Assembly (NCBI GenBank): GCA_900316245.1
Contig: ONCE01000006.1
Span: 30,701-94,700 of the forward strand
Source of the DNA: an uncultured Bacteroidales bacterium
GTDB lineage: Bacteria; Bacteroidota; Bacteroidia; Bacteroidales; UBA932
Length of the DNA: 64,000 nucleotides
Direction: 5' to 3'
Shown in pieces: positions 15,466 to 26,275 of the stretch. The position numbers and the translations under genes are program-made. Under the pieces are notes generated by a model, which was not told the origin of the DNA, did no database searches, and saw nothing but the letters and a program-made list of their open reading frames with translations. Numbering within the stretch: position 1 is the first letter of the stretch; every line of letters begins with the position of its first letter.

Positions 15466-17253
15466 ATGAAGAATATCCGCAATTTCTGCATCATTGCCCA
15501 TATTGACCACGGCAAATCCACCCTGGCCGACCGCCTGCTGGAGCTCACCCAGACCCTGAGCGCCCGCGAGATGGAAAACCAGGTGCTGGACGACATGGAC
15601 CTGGAACGCGAGAAGGGAATCACCATCAAGAGCCACGCCATCCAGATGGATTACGTGCGCGATGGCCAGACCTATCGGCTCAACCTCATCGATACCCCCG
15701 GTCACGTGGACTTCTCCTACGAGGTGTCCCGCTCCATCGCTTCCTGCGAAGGGGCCTTGCTGGTGGTGGATGCCTCCCAGGGTATCCAGGCCCAGACCAT
15801 TTCCAACCTGTACCAGGCCATTGACCACTCGCTGGAGATTATCCCCGTGCTCAACAAGATTGATATGGACAGCGCCCAGCCGGAAGTGGTGACGGACCAG
15901 GTTTGCGACCTCCTGGGTTGCGACCCCGAGGACGTCCTGCGTGTGAGCGCCCGTACCGGTGAAGGCGTGCAGGCCGTGCTGGATGCCATTGTGGATAAGG
16001 TCCCCGCTCCCAAAGGGGATCCTTCGGCCCCTCTTCAGGCCCTCATCTTCGACTCCGTTTTCAACCAGTTCCGCGGCATCATCGCTTACTTCAAGGTGGT
16101 CAACGGCTCCCTCAAGACCGGAGACAAGGTGAAGTTCTTCTCTACCGGCAACGAGTATGAGGCCGAAGAAGTGGGCAACCTCAAACTGAAACTGAATCCC
16201 ACCGGCGAGGTAAGGGCCGGAGACGTGGGATACATCATTACCGGCATCAAGGCCGCCGTGGAAGTGAAGGTGGGTGATACCATCACGCACGTGGAAGAGC
16301 CCTGCAAGGAGGCCATTGCCGGCTTCGAGGAGGTAAAGCCCATGGTTTTCGCCGGTCTGTATCCGGTAGACGCCTCCAAGTTTGAAGAACTCCGCGCCAC
16401 GCTGGAGAAGTTCCAGCTCAACGACGCCTCGTTCACCTACGAGCCTGAGAGCTCGCTGGCCCTGGGCTTCGGTTTCCGCTGCGGCTTCCTGGGCCTGCTG
16501 CACCTGGAGATTGTGCAGGAGCGCCTGTTCCGCGAGTTCAATATGGACGTGATCACCACCGTTCCCAACGTATCTTATAAGGTATATACCACCAAGGGAG
16601 AGGTGATAGACGTCCACAACCCGTCCGGCCTTCCTTCGGCCACCATCATCGACCATATTGAAGAGCCCTATATCCGCGCCCAGATCATCACCAAGAGCGA
16701 TTTCTATGGTCCCATTATGAAACTGTGCATGGACAAGCGCGGTACGCTCATCGGCCAGCACTATATTACCACGGACCGTGTGGAACTCAATTATGACCTT
16801 CCGCTCTCCGAGGTAGTGTTTGACTTCTACGACAAGCTCAAATCCATCTCCAAGGGCTATGCTTCCTTCGACTACCACGTCACGGACTTCCGCCCGGCGC
16901 GGCTGGTGAAGCTGGATATCCTCCTCAATGGAGACCCGGCCGATGCCCTGAGCACCCTCATCCACGAGGACCACGCCTACGATTTTGGCCGAAAGATCTG
17001 TCTCAAGTTAAAGGATCTGATTCCCCGCCAGCAGTTTGACATTGCCGTGCAGGCAGCCATCGGCGCCAAGATTATTGCCCGCGAAACCGTGCGTCAGGTA
17101 AGAAAGGACGTGACCGCCAAGTGCTACGGCGGCGACGTAACCCGCAAGCGCAAGCTCCTGGAAAAGCAGAAGGAAGGTAAGAAGCGTATGCGCCAGATTG
17201 GTACCGTCCAAGTCCCCCAAAGCGCCTTCATGGCCGTTCTCAAATTAGATTAA
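15466..17253 (+). CDS. lepA: Elongation factor 4 (LepA), ribosome back-translocase GTPase
   Basis: The 595-residue GTPase has G1 AHIDHGKST, the switch region [16 protein letters not shown]3 DTPGHVD, G4 NKID, and the LepA-specific C-terminal domain ([21 protein letters not shown]). Length is as expected. The ATG at 15466 is chosen over a TTG nine bases upstream because the TTG sits within the -7 box TATCTTTG and because [18 protein letters not shown] is the usual start. Confidence 0.97.
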   Translation: MKNIRNFCIIAHIDHGKSTLADRLLELTQTLSAREMENQVLDDMDLEREKGITIKSHAIQMDYVRDGQTYRLNLIDTPGHVDFSYEVSRSIASCEGALLVVDASQGIQAQTISNLYQAIDHSLEIIPVLNKIDMDSAQPEVVTDQVCDLLGCDPEDVLRVSARTGEGVQAVLDAIVDKVPAPKGDPSAPLQALIFDSVFNQFRGIIAYFKVVNGSLKTGDKVKFFSTGNEYEAEEVGNLKLKLNPTGEVRAGDVGYIITGIKAAVEVKVGDTITHVEEPCKEAIAGFEEVKPMVFAGLYPVDASKFEELRATLEKFQLNDASFTYEPESSLALGFGFRCGFLGLLHLEIVQERLFREFNMDVITTVPNVSYKVYTTKGEVIDVHNPSGLPSATIIDHIEEPYIRAQIITKSDFYGPIMKLCMDKRGTLIGQHYITTDRVELNYDLPLSEVVFDFYDKLKSISKGYASFDYHVTDFRPARLVKLDILLNGDPADALSTLIHEDHAYDFGRKICLKLKDLIPRQQFDIAVQAAIGAKIIARETVRQVRKDVTAKCYGGDVTRKRKLLEKQKEGKKRMRQIGTVQVPQSAFMAVLKLD

Positions 17254-17273
17254 CCTATCCCCTTATTATAAGT

Positions 17274-17292
17274 CCCTCCCCCGAGGGGAGGG
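17274..17292 (+). terminator. G+C-rich hairpin after lepA
   Basis: CCCTCCCC (17274-17281) pairs perfectly with GGGGAGGG (17285-17292) around a three-base loop, 20 bases after the lepA stop. It is not followed by a T-run on either strand, so it may work together with the next hairpin. Confidence 0.4.
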
Positions 17293-17302
17293 AAAGGTAT
17301 AT

Positions 17303-17386
17303 AAAGAGAACAGAGCCCCTCCCCAAGGGCTCTGTTCAAGTATATAAAACGAACTTAACAAAGGACATGAATCACTTCAATGTCCG
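17303..17386 (-). ncRNA. Candidate small RNA with its own promoter and terminator
   Basis: On the minus strand a TTG (17417-17419), a 19-base spacer and TAACTTTG (17397-17390) make a good Bacteroidota promoter with no open reading frame behind it. About 50 bases after the predicted start comes a perfect 10-bp hairpin, AACAGAGCCC/GGGCTCTGTT (17309-17336), followed by TCTCTTT on the minus strand. The predicted transcript is about 80-85 bases. No known RNA family is recognised. The alternative is that the hairpin is only a terminator shared by lepA and the opposing gene. Confidence 0.35.
17309..17336. terminator. Bidirectional terminator-like hairpin between lepA and the LytTR gene
   Basis: A perfect 10-bp stem AACAGAGCCC/GGGCTCTGTT with an eight-base loop. 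T-richness is present on the minus-strand side (TCTCTTT) and weak on the plus-strand side. The rest of 17337-17490 is AT-rich and holds only the candidate minus-strand promoter. Confidence 0.55.
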
Positions 17387-17490
17387 GTGCAAAGTTACGG
17401 TTTTTTATTCTGAAAACAACGATTTTTACACTTAAAACAAAAATAAAATATTTTAGTTTCAAAATGTAATCCGTAAACGCTTCAATTTCA

Positions 17491-18303
17491 TTAGAGTAGG
17501 GAAACGATGGCGTCGTAGTATTTTTTGCTCACCGGAATGTTTTTTACCCCGTGTTGGTCCAATTGGGCCAGGGCATAGCCGTTGGCGTCCTTCTTGAGAA
17601 GGTCTACGTGGGCAGCGTTGACAAAGAAACTGCGGTGGCAGCGGACGAGTCCGTGGCGCTGGAGAATTTCTTCCAGGGCGCGCATCGAGGAGCGGAGCTC
17701 AAAATCCTTCACCTTGCCGTTGTCCAGGTGCACGATGTGGACGTAGTTTTCTTCGGCCTCAATGTAAAGGACGGCCTCGGAGGAAACCACCAGTTTGAGG
17801 CGCTTCTGCTCGTCCTGGAAGCGGATGAGGGTTTTCTCGTCCACCACAGGGGCGCTTTCCAGGCGTTTGCCCAGCACGTGCAGCTGGACGGCCATGGAGA
17901 TGATGGAGAGCGGAAAGACCAGGATGGCCGCCATATAAAGCACGCAGAGGGACATAACGCCGAAGTACGGCCTTACGCCGGCCCAGCCGATGCCCATCGG
18001 AATGGACAGGAACAGGCCGCAGAGAATCACTTCTCCCACGCACCAGAGCACGTACAGCGACCAGTTGAGGTCCAGCACGCCTCGCAGCAGGAACAGGAGA
18101 ATCCGGGAGAACACCATCACACCCAGCACAATGAGGGTGGCCACGATGAGGTTGAGGGCGTAATGGCCCTTTCCGACGGCCAGGAAGGTGTCTATGTCGA
18201 AAGGCTTGTAGGCCAGAACGAACAAAAAGAAAAAGATGGGGACGGCCGTGAAGAACATCACATTCACGGGCATCTTGTAAAATGTGCGGGCTATGGTTTT
18301 CAT
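17491..18303 (-). CDS. Membrane-bound LytTR-family transcriptional regulator
   Basis: The first half (about residues 10-145) has four hydrophobic segments; the second half (about 175-270) is a LytTR DNA-binding domain (LYIEAEENYVHIVHLDNGKV, LRSSMRALEEIL, LVRCHRSFFVNAAHV, IPVSKKYYDAI). Such 4-TM/LytTR proteins are widespread in Bacteroidota and lack a receiver domain, so they respond to a membrane signal or partner rather than a classical histidine kinase. The ATG at 18303 (270 residues) is preferred over 18354 because a TATCTTTG -7 box lies at 18329-18322, between them. No target is evident; ppdK is the divergent neighbour. Confidence 0.85.
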   Translation of the reverse strand: MKTIARTFYKMPVNVMFFTAVPIFFFLFVLAYKPFDIDTFLAVGKGHYALNLIVATLIVLGVMVFSRILLFLLRGVLDLNWSLYVLWCVGEVILCGLFLSIPMGIGWAGVRPYFGVMSLCVLYMAAILVFPLSIISMAVQLHVLGKRLESAPVVDEKTLIRFQDEQKRLKLVVSSEAVLYIEAEENYVHIVHLDNGKVKDFELRSSMRALEEILQRHGLVRCHRSFFVNAAHVDLLKKDANGYALAQLDQHGVKNIPVSKKYYDAIVSLL

Positions 18304-18321
18304 GGTCTTTTTTCTGGCAGA

Positions 18322-18329
18322 CAAAGATA
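18322..18329 (-). promoter_or_regulatory. -7 box of the LytTR-family gene
   Basis: TATCTTTG on the minus strand, 18 bases before the ATG at 18303. Confidence 0.5.
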
Positions 18330-18377
18330 CAAATAATTCCGGATAAGGCGCCATATAAGGCTCAAACGGTCAATCTG

Positions 18378-18408
18378 TTTCAAAATTGCCAAAAAAAGTG
18401 TATATTTG
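18378..18408 (+). promoter_or_regulatory. ppdK promoter
   Basis: A TTTC at 18378-18381, a 19-base spacer and the -7 box TATATTTG at 18401-18408 precede ppdK. The predicted leader is about 50 bases and AT-rich (TTATAGCTGTAGGAAAC and following) with no evident riboswitch. Confidence 0.55.
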
Positions 18409-18461
18409 CACGTTTATAGCTGTAGGAAACTAAAAATTATTATAAACTAATTAGAGAATTT

Positions 18462-21188
<2,727 letters not shown>

Positions 21189-21213
21189 CTGAGGTTATTG
21201 CTTCGCGCACAAT

Positions 21214-21246
21214 AAAGGCCTTCCCGGTGCTCGGGAGGGCCTTTTT
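21214..21246 (+). terminator. Rho-independent terminator of ppdK
   Basis: AAAGGCC (21214-21220) pairs with GGCCTTT, extended by TCCCG/CGGGA around the loop GTGCT, and followed by a T-run. The segment GGTGCTCGGGAG recurs at 21277-21288, where CGAGCAC (21254-21260) and GTGCTCG (21279-21285) could form a second, weaker hairpin. Confidence 0.85.
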
Positions 21247-21382
21247 GCTATGTTCGAGCACAAATCGCACTATTTTGGTGCTCGGGAGATACTTTAAGAA
21301 CCCCTAGTCAGGCCGATAGAATCTTTTTTTTGATTATTAAAGTATTCTTGCGAAATTTGCTGAAACACAAGCTGATAACGAT

Positions 21383-21961
21383 ATGGGATTATTTTCTTTA
21401 TTCAAAAAGGAGTCAAAGCCGGTAGTTGTTCCTTCTCTCGAGGAACAATTCACAATTGCCAAGCAATATGTGGACTCATTCCTGGATGAGATATTTGATG
21501 GCTTTAACAAGGACAACGAGGACGATTTCGATTGCGCTAAGTTCCGTATAGCAGGAATTAGTAATTACTGTTCCAATTCTGATATTGGGATAATCAAGGG
21601 CGTTACCTTCCCTCAGAATAACCCATATGATAAAACTGCAATTGCTTTAGGCAAAATAATTAATGGGTCCGTAAACGCACTCTTTGGTTACATTGCCAAG
21701 GATGATAAGAAGGAGTTTAACAAATTTGCGGATGATAACAAACAACGTCCGTTTATTGGCTATATCCGGGAGTTTTTTACCGAAGAGGGTCGTCGTGGAA
21801 TAATGGGCGTGGTTAAGATATATAAAGGTAATGGCTCTAATCTTTATCAGCAGATGATAAAGGATACACAACTGATTCAAGGTGTCTTTAAAGGATACTA
21901 TAATGACGCTCCTTTGGAGGAAGGAGAAAAGATTGAGTGGATTCTTGACAGACACTTTTAG
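21383..21961 (+). CDS. HIRAN-like domain protein
   Basis: The 192-residue product has no signal peptide or membrane helix. Its middle (about residues 50-150) reads like a HIRAN domain: FRIAGISNY, then FPQNNPYDKTAIALGK, then ALFGYIAKDD, matching the pattern of strand, 'P.NPyD..AI' and 'GYipk'. HIRAN domains bind single-stranded or damaged DNA ends in SNF2-type proteins and also occur alone in bacteria. The gene is clearly AT-rich compared with ppdK and phoH on either side, which suggests recent acquisition. It stands alone between terminators. The domain call is by eye and moderate. Confidence 0.5.
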   Translation: MGLFSLFKKESKPVVVPSLEEQFTIAKQYVDSFLDEIFDGFNKDNEDDFDCAKFRIAGISNYCSNSDIGIIKGVTFPQNNPYDKTAIALGKIINGSVNALFGYIAKDDKKEFNKFADDNKQRPFIGYIREFFTEEGRRGIMGVVKIYKGNGSNLYQQMIKDTQLIQGVFKGYYNDAPLEEGEKIEWILDRHF

Positions 21962-22356
21962 GGAGTGTGAGGCTGATTTCTCAATATCAGAGGGTATGTA
22001 CATAGGCTAACCCTTCGCAATCCCTTTCATCTTCCGGAAGAAATAGAGCATCGGCAACAGTCTGGCACATCTGACTTTTACCTTTGGGGCCATGAATCCA
22101 CATGACCCCATTTTTGTTGCCCCGCCCATCACGGAGATTCCAGACTACGTCTGGCCCCGGCAGTATGATAAGCCAGCCTTCTTGCACGGGAGGCCCGTGC
22201 AGAAGCCCAAAGAGGAAGGCCGAAAGATTCCTCATCCGGATGCCGATAGTGCGCTACAGGCGGCAAAACGGTCCTGCCGTGCCCATCCGGGCCGATGGTT
22301 CGGCAGAGCATCAGGAAGCGACGAAAAAACCACCTTCCTGGTTTCGGAGCTTTTTT
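21962..22356. other. 395-bp interval without a confident gene; several short palindromes
   Basis: The stretch is GC-rich, unlike the HIRAN-like gene before it. It contains perfect short dyads: CCAGAC-TAC-GTCTGG (22140-22154), TGCACGGG-AGG-CCCGTGCA (22183-22201) and the 10-bp palindrome CATCCGGATG. A minus-strand frame of 82 codons (22235-21987) includes WIHGPKGKSQMCQTVADALF, which I do not recognise. It could be a gene remnant. No RNA gene fold is evident. Confidence 0.3.
22327..22344 (-). terminator. Rho-independent terminator of phoH
   Basis: On the minus strand AAACCA-GGAAGG-TGGTTT followed by further T residues, 13 bases past the phoH stop. Confidence 0.6.
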
Positions 22357-23682
22357 TTATAGCAACTTGGCGGCCACTTCCGAGAGTTCGGAACGCTCGC
22401 CCTTGAGGAGGGAGATGTGCTGGAACAGGGGTTGTCCGTGCATCTTTTCTCCCAAGTGGGTGAGACCGTTACTCCACTGGTCCAGGAAGGGCTGGTCTAT
22501 CTGGTAGATATCTCCGGTGAACACCATCTTGGTGCCTTCGCCGGCGCGGGTGATGATGGTTTTGACCTCGTGCGGAGTGAGGTTCTGGGCCTCGTCCACA
22601 ATGAAGTAAACCTTGCCCAGGGAACGGCCGCGGATGTAGGCCAGGGGCGAGATGATGAGTTTCTCTTCCCTGATCATGGCGTCCAGTTTCTGGGACTGCT
22701 TGCTGCCGGGCTTGTAGCAGTGGCGGATTACCTCCAGGTTGTCCATCAGCGGCTGGATGTAAGGAGACATCTTGGTCTTCTGGTCTCCGGGCAGATAGCC
22801 GATATCCTGGCCTCCCAGCACCACGGTAGGGCGCGAGAGGATAATCTGGTCATAGTCGTTGGCCTGTTCCAGTGCGGCAGCCAGGGCAATGAGGGTCTTG
22901 CCCGTACCGGCGCCGCCGGTGATGGAAACCAGCGGAATCCTGGGATTGAGGCAGGCGTCCATGGCGAATTTCTGCTCGTCGTTGCGGGGACGGATGCCGG
23001 CGGCCGTCTGGGTGCGTACCAGAGCAATGACCCCACGGGAGGCATCGTAACGGGCGCAGACGTTTTCTCCGCCAAACACAAACTTGTACAGCTGGTTGGG
23101 TTTGGGTTCCTGCTCCTGCACCTCCTGCCAGGGGAGGCAGTTGTCCTGACCGTAGGCCAGGCGCTGCGTAGCTTCGGAAGATACTTCTACGGTAATGACC
23201 TCCTTCTCCAGGCTCATCATCACCTCGTCATCTACACGGTCCCTCAGGTAATCTTGGGCTTCCATGCCCACGGCTTTGGCCTTCAAGCGAAGGTTGATAT
23301 CCTTGGTGACCAGGGCCACGAAGCGGTCCGGGTTGTGGTCCCTTACCCACATGGCGGTGGACAGGATGCGGTGGTCCTGGGTGTCGTCCCGGAACAGGTC
23401 CTGGTACTTGGGGGCGAAGGGGTGATTGGGCTCCAGCTTGATGCAGCCCAGCTTTCGGCCCAGGTTGTAGCCCCGGTGGCCGTTGGGCTTGCGGTCCATC
23501 AGCTTGTTCATTTCCCGCATGAAGGAACGGGCGTTGAACGCCAGGGCGTCGTTGCCTTTCTTGAACTTGTCCAGTTCCTCCACCACGGCGATGGGAATCA
23601 CGATGTCATTATCCTGGAACTGCTTGATGGCATTGAAATCGTGCAGGATAATGTTGGTGTCTAAAACAAAAATCTTGGCCAT
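22357..23682 (-). CDS. PhoH-family protein (PIN domain + PhoH ATPase)
   Basis: The 441-residue protein has an N-terminal PIN nuclease domain (FVLDTNIILHD with the first acidic residue, then VVEELDKFKKG) and a C-terminal PhoH-type P-loop ATPase (Walker A GGAGTGKT, Walker B YFIVDEAQNL, then TGDIYQIDQPFLD). This PhoH2-like architecture is linked to RNA unwinding and cleavage. It starts two bases after the PurL-like gene, so the two form an operon ending at the hairpin at 22327-22344. Confidence 0.92.
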   Translation of the reverse strand: MAKIFVLDTNIILHDFNAIKQFQDNDIVIPIAVVEELDKFKKGNDALAFNARSFMREMNKLMDRKPNGHRGYNLGRKLGCIKLEPNHPFAPKYQDLFRDDTQDHRILSTAMWVRDHNPDRFVALVTKDINLRLKAKAVGMEAQDYLRDRVDDEVMMSLEKEVITVEVSSEATQRLAYGQDNCLPWQEVQEQEPKPNQLYKFVFGGENVCARYDASRGVIALVRTQTAAGIRPRNDEQKFAMDACLNPRIPLVSITGGAGTGKTLIALAAALEQANDYDQIILSRPTVVLGGQDIGYLPGDQKTKMSPYIQPLMDNLEVIRHCYKPGSKQSQKLDAMIREEKLIISPLAYIRGRSLGKVYFIVDEAQNLTPHEVKTIITRAGEGTKMVFTGDIYQIDQPFLDQWSNGLTHLGEKMHGQPLFQHISLLKGERSELSEVAAKLL

Positions 23683-23684
23683 AG

Positions 23685-24809
23685 TTAATCTTCCCCTTCC
23701 AGCGTGTTCAGAAGGGATTCAAGTATTTGTGGTATTTCTATACGGTTGGTCAGTTTCACTTCCGGATGGCCGGGAACGGGATGGCCGATGGGGAAGTAAA
23801 CCACATCCTGGAGGATGAGTTCGGCATCTACATAGTCATAGTCTATATCGGCTATCTGGATGAGCACGCCCGGCACCTCGGAGAAGAGGATGCGGACGGG
23901 ATGGTCCTCCCCATAGGATTTGGCGATTTCGCGGATGGAGACATCTGCTCCCGTACCGGCCGATGTCATAGCGCGGAGGGCCGTCAGGAGGCCTCCGTCG
24001 CCCACGGTGACGCCGGCTTTGACAATGCCGTCTTCCACCAGTTCCCGCAGCACTTCATAGCAGTCCATGAAATAGTCTGCATCGGCTACATCTGCCGGGG
24101 TGGAGGGATTAGCACCCACGGCCTGCGCCAGGGTAGAACCGCCCAGGCGGAAATCGCAAGGGTCGAAGGGAATATAGATAATCCAGTCCGAAGCTTCCGG
24201 TTGGAAAGAGGCCGAAGCCTTCCGGCGACGGCTCAAACGAGGATTGGCAGTACGGTAGGGCGTGTCTCGGAAGAGGTCTTCCTCTTCCTGCTGGGCATCC
24301 TCTTCCTCCAGCACCGTGCCGGCCTTGAAAGAGACGGAGGGCGCACCGGCAGTGAGGCTGTACTTCTCCAGCTTCACGCCCAGGGCATCTACATAGCTGC
24401 AGGCGGCTTCCACCGACTCATAGAAAGCGGCGGCGTGGCCCATATTCTTCTGGTTCCATTTCCAATCGGCCTTCAGCGTGAGGTCTCCCAGACGGAAGTG
24501 ACCGTTCATCCAGACAACGTCCAGCAGGGCCTGGGCCACCTTGGAGGCGGTGTACGGTCCGGCAAAGGGAAGGGGCAGGCTGCGGGAGCGCCTGAGGTCT
24601 TCCACGGCCACGGCGTACTCCTCGATGGCGCTTTCTTCAAACGAGAAAGAGTCCGGGGCAGGGTCCAGGTGTTCGTCGGCCAGGGTCTCGGGGTCTCCGT
24701 CCGGTTCCAGCGTAGGCTGAACCGTGCACTCCCGGAGCATCTGGGCCGGGGAAAGCGGCATAGGGATGCCGTCCAGAATGTAGCTGCTGTAGAGTAAATC
24801 TGCTGCCAT
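23685..24809 (-). CDS. Divergent AIR synthase/PurL-related protein
   Basis: The 374-residue protein resembles one half of a PurL/AIR-synthase-fold enzyme: HFRLGDLTLKADWKWN and GHAAAFYESVEAACSY in the N-terminal part, FRLGGSTLAQAVG (compare the LGGS of PurL), then TVGDGGLLTALRAMTSAG and VRILFSEVPGVLIQI. Between the halves is an acidic, arginine-rich linker (about 165-205). It is much shorter than bacterial FGAM synthases and I cannot see a full ATP site, so I would not call it PurL. It is co-transcribed with phoH, from a -7 box (TATATTTG) four bases before the ATG. Confidence 0.55.
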   Translation of the reverse strand: MAADLLYSSYILDGIPMPLSPAQMLRECTVQPTLEPDGDPETLADEHLDPAPDSFSFEESAIEEYAVAVEDLRRSRSLPLPFAGPYTASKVAQALLDVVWMNGHFRLGDLTLKADWKWNQKNMGHAAAFYESVEAACSYVDALGVKLEKYSLTAGAPSVSFKAGTVLEEEDAQQEEEDLFRDTPYRTANPRLSRRRKASASFQPEASDWIIYIPFDPCDFRLGGSTLAQAVGANPSTPADVADADYFMDCYEVLRELVEDGIVKAGVTVGDGGLLTALRAMTSAGTGADVSIREIAKSYGEDHPVRILFSEVPGVLIQIADIDYDYVDAELILQDVVYFPIGHPVPGHPEVKLTNRIEIPQILESLLNTLEGED

Positions 24810-24813
24810 ACCC

Positions 24814-24852
24814 CAAATATAAGCATTTTTCCATTAATATTGGTTATCTTTG
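24814..24852. promoter_or_regulatory. Divergent -7 boxes for the PurL-like/phoH operon and folC
   Basis: TATATTTG on the minus strand at 24821-24814 is followed by GGGT and the ATG at 24809. TATCTTTG on the plus strand at 24845-24852 is followed by TATT and the ATG at 24857. Both leave four bases between box and start codon, so both mRNAs are predicted to be leaderless. Confidence 0.6.
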
Positions 24853-24856
24853 TATT

Positions 24857-26200
24857 ATGGAAATGTCTTACGAAGAGCTGTTGGCCCATATTTTCAAGCG
24901 GTTTCCTTCCGTGCAGGGAAATGGCTTCACGCCCGGTGCGTATAAGCCGGGCCTGGAGCATATGCAGCTCTTTGACGAGGTCCTGGGCCATCCGTCCCGC
25001 GCCTTCAAATCCATCCACGTGGCCGGAACCAATGGAAAGGGTTCGGTGTCCAATATGCTGGCTTCGGCCCTTACTTCCTGCGGCTACAAGGTGGGTCTGT
25101 TCACCTCGCCGCACCTGATTGATTTCCGCGAGCGTGCGCGCATAGGAGGGGAAATGATTCCCAAGGAGTATGTCTATGATTTCCTGAAGACGTGGCTGCC
25201 GTGGATTCAGAACCACGACCTTTCCTTCTTTGAGATTACTACCGGCTTGGCTTTCAAGTGGTTCGCCGACGAGCAGGTAGACGCCGCCGTCATCGAGGTG
25301 GGCCTGGGCGGACGCCTGGACTCCACCAACATCCTGGAAAAGCCGGAACTGTGCATTGTTACATCCATCGGCCTGGATCATATGGCCCTGCTGGGGAATA
25401 CCGTTCCGGAAATTGCGGCCGAAAAAGCCGGCATCTTCAAGCCCAGTGTTCCGGCCCTGATAGGGGAGAAGGACCCTGAGACCCTGCCCGTCTTCGAGGA
25501 GAAGGCCTATCTGTTCTGCCCGTTGCATTATGCGGCCGACGAGCGCCCCAGCCTCTGGAACCGCAGTCCCAAGATTCTCGCAGAGATGGATTTGCTGGCC
25601 GAGGTACAGGCCGAAAACCTCCGCACAGTGCTGGTGGCGGTGGATCTGCTCAAAGATACCTTCGAGCGCCTGCAGGACGCCGACGCCGTAGCTGACGGTA
25701 TCATCCACACTGCCCGCAACATGGACTTCCGGGGCCGATGGGAACGGCTTTCGGCCCAGCCTTACGTGATAGCCGACATTGGCCACAACGCCCACGCCCT
25801 GCGTTACAACTTTGCCCAGTTGGAGCGTTATGTGAACGAGGGGCGCTTCTCTTCGCTCATCATTGTGTACGGCATTATGGCCGATAAGGACCTGGACGCC
25901 ATCCTGCCCCTGATGCCGGTGGACGCCACCTATATCTTCGCTTCTCCGGATACCAACCGCGCCCTGCCCGCCAGCGAGCTTCTGCGCCGCTTCAACGAGT
26001 ACCGCCGGAAGGAAGGCCTTCCCAGCCGTTCTTACTTCTCCGGCAGCGTGCGCGAGGCCGTTCAGATGGCCACCCAGCTGGCCCTGAATCTCTCTACCCA
26101 GCTGAACCGGAGTGCATCGGCCCAGCAGCCCGCCCCGCCGCTCATCTACATTGGCGGAAGCGCCTTCGTGGTAGCAGAGGCCTTACCTTTGTTTAAGTAA
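24857..26200 (+). CDS. folC: Folylpolyglutamate synthase / dihydrofolate synthase
   Basis: The 447-residue Mur-ligase-fold enzyme adds glutamate to folates in the cytoplasm. The ATP loop HVAGTNGKGSVSNMLAS, SPHLIDFRERARI, and the central VIEVGLGGRLDSTN and SIGLDHMALLG motifs are present, as is the C-terminal domain (VIADIGHNAHALRY, VYGIMADKD). The start at 24857 follows a -7 box by four bases; an ATG two codons later is the alternative. Confidence 0.95.
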   Translation: MEMSYEELLAHIFKRFPSVQGNGFTPGAYKPGLEHMQLFDEVLGHPSRAFKSIHVAGTNGKGSVSNMLASALTSCGYKVGLFTSPHLIDFRERARIGGEMIPKEYVYDFLKTWLPWIQNHDLSFFEITTGLAFKWFADEQVDAAVIEVGLGGRLDSTNILEKPELCIVTSIGLDHMALLGNTVPEIAAEKAGIFKPSVPALIGEKDPETLPVFEEKAYLFCPLHYAADERPSLWNRSPKILAEMDLLAEVQAENLRTVLVAVDLLKDTFERLQDADAVADGIIHTARNMDFRGRWERLSAQPYVIADIGHNAHALRYNFAQLERYVNEGRFSSLIIVYGIMADKDLDAILPLMPVDATYIFASPDTNRALPASELLRRFNEYRRKEGLPSRSYFSGSVREAVQMATQLALNLSTQLNRSASAQQPAPPLIYIGGSAFVVAEALPLFK

Positions 26201-26275
26201 CGTCATGGCCGGCTCCGACCGGCCATCTCTATTAGCACGAAAATTGATTTATTCCATTTCAAATGGATTGGAAAT

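Noticed and set aside
17274-17336. Tandem hairpins after lepA as a riboswitch
   Set aside because: They lie downstream of lepA and not in the leader of any gene; terminator or small-RNA explanations fit better.
21987-22235. 82-codon minus-strand frame between the HIRAN-like gene and phoH
   Set aside because: No recognised family, no promoter and palindrome-rich DNA; kept only as a note in the interval entry.
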